Below, one piece after another: positions 57,218 to 64,000 of a DNA stretch of 64,000 nucleotides (within the stretch, counting starts at the first letter, position 1; every line of letters starts with the position of its first letter). Source of the DNA: Anisodus tanguticus (lineage: Eukaryota; Streptophyta; Magnoliopsida; Solanales; Solanaceae); the NCBI GenBank assembly GCA_034509755.1, contig CM067551.1, positions 20,084,501 through 20,148,500 on the forward strand. The letters run 5' to 3'. The notes under the pieces are model-generated. The model had not been told where the DNA came from, searched no databases, and saw only the letters and a list, made by a program, of their open reading frames with translations. Made by a program: the position numbers and the translations under genes.

Positions 57218-58277
57218 CAGCAGCAGCGATTTCGAAGAATATATAGCCAAAGCCATGCAAGAGATTATCCGAACAAATGAAATGATGATTACCAAATTAC
57301 AAGAAAATACCCAAACCATAAACAAGCTAGTGGAAGCTATACAAGATTTTTCTAAACTCAAGATCTTACAAAAGTAAACTCCACGAAGAACACCAATTAC
57401 AATACCACCAGTACAACAAAAAACCTTTGTACCATTCTCGTCTAAACTTGCAACCATGCCATCAACAATACCTTCAGTCTCATCACCGGTATCCACGGCA
57501 GACAACTTGAAGTATAGACCTGAAGTGATTAATGCTTATGAGAAAATTAACAAATTTTATGATTATAAGACTAACCCTGATATTGTACGCAGTGCAAAAC
57601 TGAGTAAATATCCCAGGTTTATATGCAGCGAACGAGCAAACCCAAATATTGTTTAAAGATTATTCACTTATGGATTCATCGACAAGATTATCACAGATGA
57701 TAAGATGACTAACCTTACCAAACCACCACAGATTATAACAAGATCAATGGAGCTGATGATGGAATCATTTGGCAAAGGGATCCATGGAATACAGATTTTA
57801 GATGCATCAACAGATTTAAAAGGTAAACCAATTGTCTTATGCCAAATCTTTAAAACAGGAAGGAACAGCACCATAAGCGGGGATGACAAAGATCTAAAAA
57901 TGAAAATTCCCTGTACACTGGAGAAGTTCCAAGACTGGATAAGCACTAAACGAGTATTTGGACTGATGACCTTGAAAACCAGAATAGAGGATATGTTAAG
58001 AAATCGGAAAGCATCTGTCATCGGATGTTCCAGAGGAGGAGATGTTGAAGAAATTATGACCCTTTACTATGATAATGATATTGAAGTAAAGGAGACTACC
58101 GAATTAACACTCTTACTCGACAAGATTACCAATCTAAAGCATACCCATGCTGAGGAGACTATCCAACAGTATAAAACCATGACTGAACAAAGGAAACGAC
58201 CTATGATTAAAACGGATGTACCATCGTCATCCACTGTAAATATAAAAAAAGAGCAAAGTCCTGATCCTTTTGAATAA
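57207..58277 (+). pseudogene. Transactivator/viroplasmin-like ORF, two stops
   Basis: One frame of 356 codons with TAA at 57375 and 57654. It overlaps pol by 11 bases. An N-terminal coiled segment (EYIAKAMQEIIRTNEMMITK) is followed by a Pro-rich linker and a core with KYRPEVINAYEKINKFYDYK and IHGIQILDASTDLKGKPIVL; the tail is KKEQSPDPFE. The last ORF after pol in Caulimoviridae encodes the translation transactivator/inclusion protein. Assignment rests on position and core style. Confidence 0.7.
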
Positions 58278-58421
58278 GGAGGGAACTCACAGGTATCATG
58301 TAGATTCATCTACCTGAAACCAAAAGATTATGATGTAGGGAATGTAATTCACTTTGCATAACCCTTTTTTTTTAATACTGGTCAGGGAATGTAGTTTACT
58401 GCATAACCCATAAAAGAGGTC

Positions 58422-58640
58422 CTATGGACCCAAACAGATTATGGTCTCACGACCCAAAACCGATTAGGAGCCTCACAGCCCAAAAAGATTAACTACTGTT
58501 AACTCAGAAAAGAGGTCATAACAGACCCAAAAGAATATGGCCTAACATAGTTTAAACTATGTAAAAGCCCAAAGAAAAGAGGCCTTAGTGCCCAAAATAG
58601 ATTATGGCCTTACGGCCCAAAAATGATTATCAAGTTACAA
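58422..58640 (+). repeat. GCCCA/GACCCA repeat array in viral intergenic region
   Basis: Seven GCCCA or GACCCA sites (58426, 58451, 58477, 58521, 58567, 58589, 58614) are each followed by A-rich sequence, several by GATTA. Short palindromes intervene, including ACATAGTTTAAACTATGT at 58545-58562. On the other strand the sites read TGGGCY or TGGGTC, like plant site II elements bound by TCP factors. Confidence 0.75.
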
Positions 58641-59047
58641 TTGATTAACGAAGAATATCAGCCGGACAGCTGGAAACAGGAAAACAGGCCGATGTGAGAA
58701 TGACATTCTAACGAAGGTCATTAAAGATTATGACAGCTGAACAACTCACCGGATAACACCAACAGCGAAATAGACAGCTGAAAGAATAGCCGTATAATGA
58801 CAAAACAGCTTTACGGAAAGTAGCAGACAAGGCACTATTGCCTTTACGACTTTTGGAAAGCAAAGAGAAGACGACAAAACAACTTTGCGGAAAGTAGCAG
58901 ACAAGGCACTGTACCCACTGTAGCCTTTATGACTTTTTGGAAAAGTAGTTTGTCTAGGACTATTTGATTACTGTTTACTTTACGACTTTTTAAAAGTAAT
59001 ACTGTTTACTTTAAAAAAGTAAAGAATAGTGAATAGCCGAGGTTATC

Positions 59048-59054
59048 TATATAA
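59048..59054 (+). promoter_or_regulatory. TATA box of the pararetrovirus pregenomic promoter
   Basis: TATATAA follows the repeat array and precedes CCTCTTGTCAAGACAAACAT. Transcription would begin near 59080. It is missing from the inverted copy. Confidence 0.7.
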
Positions 59055-59405
59055 GGAGCCTCTTGTCAAGACAAACATTCATTCGAAAAATTTGGAAATA
59101 CGACAACCTTACAATTCTCTCAATGTTCAGCTAAACAACCCTTAGTCTATAATCGATTATCAACCAAGAACACCAGAATAATAATCAACTATCAATCAAA
59201 GAATACCATAAGAACAAGAGTAGAAATACTTTGAAAGTTTATGATTAAAACCATATCAGTTCAAACACAACACCTTTCAGACGATTATCAGAGGATATCC
59301 GTGAGGACTCCCAAGCACCCAGGCCATTTATCCCGTGAAGTCAGGAGGACGTTAGGGAGGCAGCGCCATAGGTGGGTTGAGCTACTCAAGTGATCTGAAA
59401 ATCTG

Positions 59406-59411
59406 AATAAA
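59406..59411 (+). terminator. Viral poly(A) signal
   Basis: AATAAA lies about 325 bp downstream of the predicted start. This matches the caulimovirid arrangement, where it is passed over on the first encounter and used on the second. It lies within the 58 bp deleted in the inverted copy. Confidence 0.6.
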
Positions 59412-59672
59412 AGGTATGTGCTCGAACTGTGTGTTTCTAATTATAAATTTGATAAGTATGATTACTCTGTTGTTGTTATGTTGTTTAGATATTGATAGAA
59501 GATTATATTATGTTGTTCAAAGACTGATAGGAGATTATAGACACTTTTTTTAAAAAAATGAACTTGAAATCAAGATTAGCCACCGTCTTAGAATATGAAT
59601 ATTCTCCGATTAACTCTGAAAAACGATTAATTAAACAGATTACCGTCTATGTTCTAGCCTCTAGGGGTATAT

Positions 59673-59714
59673 TAAGAAGTTTTGCTGGGTTTCCACATAT
59701 AAGTACAATGCGTC
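59673..59714. repeat. 42-bp target duplication, right copy
   Basis: It is the partner of 46886-46927. The viral sequence ends at 59672 and copia interior continues from here. Confidence 0.85.
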
Positions 59715-61444
59715 TAATCTGATGTCTCATAGACTAATAAGATTAAACTTACAGAATAATTGGTGAAATTTAGAACTTCTCTGAACCAATAATTCTTTTT
59801 TAAGCCTAGGTTCTTATTTTATCACATTTTACTCGCACAATCAATCTTTATCGTTATCGCAGTTTTGCGCTAATAGGCAATGCGTATGTCCTAGTATTCA
59901 TGAGTACTCTAGAAATCTGTCACAATTTCATAGAAGCGACACCACTCCACACTCATATAGGTCCACTCATCAATTGTGTTCTGCAGAGCAATACACCATC
60001 TATAAAGGATATGAATTGGATTAAGAGTTTATTACTCAACCTCACTTTCCTTGTAGATGCACTATATACACACATAATAAATCACGGAAAGGACAAATTA
60101 TGTAGTGCACAAGATCAAATAATGACTTGTTATTACTCATATGAACCTACTTCATTGGATCTTCAATCACATAGGTTGGGTTACCACTATATTCAATATA
60201 CAATTTGAGAAAAGTCTCATTCCCGTGGAAACTTCATTTTTAATTTTCTTCCCAAAATTAATGTCAGAGGATTGACCAAACTCACTTCTGAATTCACATA
60301 ATTTATGGATATAATTCAATATCTTAACCGTTGTTTTCCCACATTATATGTCAAACATGTGTGTTTATTGTCACTCAAAATTTTATCTTTTCACTACAAC
60401 TAACATTGTTTGACAACCACATTATATATACACGTAGATTTTATTTCAACCTCAATACTTGCTAAATATCTTAGCCCCATTATCAGCCAACTTCAAACCA
60501 CAAACTCATATTTCATTATGATCTACTTGGCCGATTTTCATATTATTACACCCCACAAAGGATAAATACATAATTTTGGGTGGATTTTGAGGTCCACATA
60601 ACTTCATTGTACACTCTCTATACAACAAATATTAATTCATCATAACACTTTATCATGAGTTGCTTCTCTCCAAAATAATACACCAGGAGAAGAAATAACA
60701 CCATAATATATTTTAGAATATATAATTATCAAGAAGATAGGTTTGGATATCTTCACCAAAATATTTTTCTATCCTTATACTTATTCTTCTCCACAAATTC
60801 TCATTTTCAAAATTATTTTGAACAACAAGACTGCATAACATACTATCACTTTTAAAAATCTTTCAACATAATTCTAGTAAGATGCCGACCCCCACAATTG
60901 CAGAAAAAAATCAGATAGGAAAATAATATTTTCAAAACTCATACGACATGTAACCCCCACATTTAAAAAAAAATTAAGATAGGAAAATAATAATTTTAGA
61001 ACTCATAAATAGTATTACTAATTCCTCACAAAACATTTCATCTTATAGATAACAAGCTAATAATATAGTTTCACCTAAAATATTATATTCAATGAATAAC
61101 CATATTATTTCATCATCAACTAATACTTAAAAAATAACAGTTTATCAAAAGTTGGGTAAGAAGTGAATAAATTTTACTATGAGATTTCTTTAAACAAAAT
61201 AGAAAATATAGCATTGATATGATACAAATAAGATGAGAAAAATAAGTACAAATACTAGCATTTTAATTCATGAAAAAAAACATTTAACACAACTAAATCA
61301 TGGTTACAATACGCTTGGCCAACAAAAATATCATTCTTAGTGAAAACAACCATAACATTCTCAAAATAATTTTTTTTCCTCCAACATTTCATAATAATTC
61401 CACATCAACCAATTTTTTTTAAAATATTAGGAACACGCAACACC
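59715..61444 (-). pseudogene. Decayed copia interior, no domain recognised
   Basis: It is AT-rich and full of stops. By position it should be integrase and RT, but no catalytic motif can be read. A 102-codon plus-strand frame (59900-60208) has no family signature and is likely chance. Two 55-bp units near 60890 and 60955 form a small tandem repeat. Confidence 0.45.
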
Positions 61445-61666
61445 TCAGTTAAAGTCAATTTTTTTCAGTGGTGATTTTAAGAAGATTTTTTTCATTCCAA
61501 GAACTTGAATAGTTCTTGAATCACTGACATAAATAAATTCTTCTTTTTCAACTTGGGTGTAGAACACAAAATTAATTTTACTAGCACAAATATGCTTAGT
61601 TGCACCAAAATCATCTAACACCCAATATCTCACATTAGCCACAAAATTCGCTTGAGAAATTATCAC
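61445..61666 (-). pseudogene. Copia protease remnant
   Basis: WVLDDFGATKHICASKINF corresponds to the catalytic WxLDSGATxHIC loop of copia proteases, with one extra residue inside the DSG triad. VSDSRTIQVLGMKKIFLK follows as expected. It fixes the orientation of the 24-kb split element. Confidence 0.8.
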
Positions 61667-62576
61667 AACAATTATATCATCCAGTTAATCAAATTTATAT
61701 TTATTTAGTGGAATTATCATTTCTCCAAATCTTCTTCCACGTTGAAGGCCACACACAAAATAATCACATTGAAATTTTAGGTATTAGCAGTTGGAATGTA
61801 CTCTTGATATACATACAAACAAACAAACAAAAAAATTGTATATGACCGTGTAGGTAGTTCACATACAAAATCCAAGAAGAGAAAAGAAAGATCATAATTA
61901 CAGAAGATATTGAAAGTAATTTTCTTTTTCTTTTAGGTATCCCCATGTTATCTAATGCCATAATAAAAAGCCATTTAGTTTAGTGTCTCTATCACCAATC
62001 CATTAAACTCATGTGTTAGCTAGATTTTCACACATCTAAAATATACCATGATCTACACACCAAACTCAACACCCAGCAAGGAGCTTGTAAGAAAAAACAG
62101 ATTTCTTTGTACAAAAATCACATTTACACCAAAATAAACAAAGTGAAACTTCGTTCTTGCCTCAACAAGAGCATTATCGTTGCAGCCCTAAAAATTACTG
62201 CATTAATAAACATACTCCAATATTTTCTTTTTAATTATTTTTACGAGTGAAAACAACTGCATTATCAATTAGGAAAAGATATCTATCACTCTTCACAGCC
62301 ACTAGTTAATAGAATAATGTTATCCCTTCATGGGAACTGCATAACCCCATTTTACCAACAAAAAAAAACGTATTATCTAACAACGCAGATTCAGACACAC
62401 AATATCTAAAGTACAATTATAAGATTACAACAACAAGAGCAGCAGAAAACGATAATAGATTGCACATACCTGGTACTCTTGATATTATGTCATACAAAAA
62501 CATAAGCCTAAGTTGAAATGTTGTATCGTTCGTAATTGATACTCTCCATAAGAATAAAGCGGAAATATCTTAAGAT
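61667..62576 (-). other. Copia gag interval, no readable frame
   Basis: It should hold gag between the 5' LTR and protease, but no frame is open beyond 65 codons. On the minus strand the LTR is followed by ATCTTAAGATATTTCC, which is not an initiator Met primer site. Confidence 0.45.
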
Positions 62577-63067
62577 TGTTGGAAATCTTACGAAAAATAC
62601 TCAACCACGAACACTGTAAATAACTCTTTAAAGCTTGAGGCGTGTCAGGAACACTGTCTTTAAGGATATTTTACCCGGTATAAGTGTATTCCTAGATTTC
62701 AATAAGTTCTTCTAGTAAAAAATTAGGAGTCAAAATCTAACAAAGATTTCACAAAAGTATGTAAGCCAACCCTATAAGAATTGAGAAAAAGAAGTACTTT
62801 TTATTCTCTGTATATTTCTCCAACATCAGCACTAGAAGAAAATATATTTAGTAGAACGAGAAATTATATCTAGCATATTAATGATATGCCAACGTTCAAA
62901 AATTTAAGAGTAGTAAAAAGTCATAAAGACAATTGCCCATTAGGACAATTAATTTGATCAAATTGAATTAGAAAAGACGTTGGACAACAATCACTTTTGA
63001 CCAAAATTAATTGTAGACAATTAAAGAATGACCATTATACTTTTTGAGATATAATATATTTTCAACA
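62577..63067 (-). repeat. 5' LTR of the split copia (491 bp)
   Basis: It is the partner of 38994-39406 plus 46770-46846. Plus-strand ends are TGTTGGAAATC and TTTTCAACA. Confidence 0.9.
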
Positions 63068-63428
63068 ATTATAACTCGGACAAATAATTGAGTCATTTGA
63101 TTGTGGTATTAGAACAATTAATGTCAGCTTTAAATTTCACATAACATGATAAGAATTTCATTTGGCCGCATAAGAAAAAACTTGTCGCGTCACTTATGCA
63201 AAGGTAAGCAGCGGTGGTAAATAATTGCGGTATATTAAGTTATGCGATAATCTATATATTATTTTATACAGGATAAAAATAAGAATATATATATATATAT
63301 TGCGATATTAAGTTATGTGATAATCTATATATTATTTATACATGATAGAAATAAGAATATATATATTAGCAATACATGGATTAACTTATAATATTGCCGT
63401 TATTGCAACTCACGCTATTATGATATCT
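63068..63428. other. AT-rich spacer with tandem repeat
   Basis: Two 70-bp units around 63229-63300 and 63301-63370 share AATCTATATATTATTT and AATAAGAATATATATAT. No gene. Confidence 0.6.
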
Positions 63429-63668
63429 GTTGGGTCCCGGGGGTATACTATGGAACAATAAAACACAAACTAAAAGTAAAAATAAATCGAATGCCAATGC
63501 AATTTGTAAATGTCGGCAATAATGTTGTCTGACACAGGTAACAACACTTCGATAAAACAGAAAAATCTTTGAAGAGTAAATAGCAACGGAAATAATAAAG
63601 AACACAAATGTTTAATATTTACATAGGTTATATTGATTATATAACCTATGACGGTCAGTGACCGAAAG

Positions 63669-63713
<45 letters not shown>

Positions 63714-64000
63714 TGAATAAATTCCTTCTTTTACAATATTACAAAATAATACAAAGGAATTAAAAGTTTGAAGTCGCAGATGACTTCTGCCTGAAAAATC
63801 TATATAAATAGACATAGACACCATCTCATTATAATTTCTTCAATAAAGAACAAGTCTAGAATCTAAGCACCAATTATAATGTTGGACAGAATGTCGTCAA
63901 CACGCTCAGGCAACACTAGCGATCCAGTTTTCTCAGATGAATTCTCGTGAGCAATCTTGATATTTTTTTCAATCTTTTTCTGGATATCGATTCACTCTTC
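63429..64000. other. Possible LTR or host sequence cut by the window edge
   Basis: It begins TGTTGGGTCCCGGGGG and includes a TA microsatellite (63671-63710). It could be the end of another LTR, but no partner, primer site or coding region is in view. Confidence 0.3.

Larger units (their letters stand above)
46965..59672. mobile_element. Endogenous pararetrovirus locus, two copies in head-to-head inversion
   Basis: A truncated copy (46965-50393, minus) and a nearly full-length copy (50394-59672, plus) meet at their coding-side ends. Both outer ends stop at the same viral bases (CTCTAGGGGTATAT). The plus copy carries a complete caulimovirid gene set. It differs from the florendovirus-like copy at the left of the window in every shared gene. 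No tRNA-Met primer site is present; the genome circle appears to be opened next to where it should lie. Confidence 0.9.
38994..63067 (-). mobile_element. Ty1/copia retrotransposon split by gypsy and pararetrovirus insertions
   Basis: The LTR at 38994-39406 plus 46770-46846 (490 bp once the inserted element is removed) pairs with the LTR at 62577-63067 (491 bp). A polypurine tract borders the left LTR and protease coding remains in the interior, both on the minus strand. Without its insertions the element is only about 4 kb, so part of pol is also deleted. Flanking five-base sequences (TCTAT, ATTAT) do not match well. Confidence 0.8.

Noticed and set aside
59900..60208. 102-codon plus-strand frame as a possible gene
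   Set aside because: It lies in copia interior, has no recognisable domain, and has the wrong strand for the element; likely chance.
1..64000. CRISPR arrays, operons, bacterial attachment sites
   Set aside because: The window is plant nuclear DNA; the tandem repeats seen lack the spacer structure of CRISPR and belong to LTRs or viral promoters.

Overview
This window is repeat-dominated nuclear DNA of a flowering plant, most likely a member of the Solanaceae. The reasons are spliced plant genes, several plant LTR-retrotransposon families with plant-type primer sites, Solanaceae-like SINEs, and two different integrated plant pararetroviruses (Caulimoviridae). There is no bacterial-type gene organisation, no CRISPR array and no rRNA or tRNA gene that I can support. 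Only two host genes are visible: a small cell-wall/lipid-transfer-type hybrid proline-rich protein (25286-25687, +) and a three-exon CHX15-type cation/H+ antiporter (29355-37868, -).

Layout. 1-6.5 kb holds a decayed pararetrovirus copy of florendovirus type, with movement protein, coat protein, zinc knuckle and a Trp-rich domain but no reverse transcriptase, plus an inverted fragment of the same virus at the left edge. 7.0-15.4 kb is a minus-strand LTR element with almost no coding capacity. 15.4-17.6 kb is a broken copia element whose gag seems to be interrupted by foreign, possibly organellar, DNA. 17.9-24.7 kb is a complete-length but decayed copia element (TSD TACAC) sitting inside a SINE. 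The proline-rich protein gene follows at 25.3 kb. The antiporter occupies 29.4-37.9 kb, and its intron 1 has been inflated by a 5.5-kb copia element (31952-37442, TSD ATATA) that itself carries a 454-bp hAT-type MITE (TSD ATGACATC).

38994-63067 is one copia element stretched to 24 kb by later insertions. Its 3' LTR is split by a Ty3/gypsy element (39407-46764, TSD CTTTT), which is in turn split by another LTR element (42758-45597, TSD AGAAC). Its internal region is split by a 12.7-kb pararetrovirus locus (46965-59672).

The pararetrovirus locus is the most interesting part. A truncated minus-strand arm (46965-50393) is joined head-to-head to a nearly full-length plus-strand copy (50394-59672), so both outer ends finish at the same viral position. 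The insertion is bracketed by a 42-bp direct duplication of the copia target and has 37 bp of filler on one side. The plus copy reads small ORFs, a 30K movement protein (intact), two small ORFs, coat protein with zinc knuckle, a small coiled-coil ORF, protease-RT-RNase H, transactivator-like ORF, then promoter/leader. Adjacent ORFs often overlap at ATGA or TAATG. The movement protein carries what looks like a second, catalytically dead protease-fold domain at its C-terminus. Every enzymatic or structural gene in this copy has at least one stop, and the inverted arm carries different stops. I could not assign the virus to a named genus from sequence alone.
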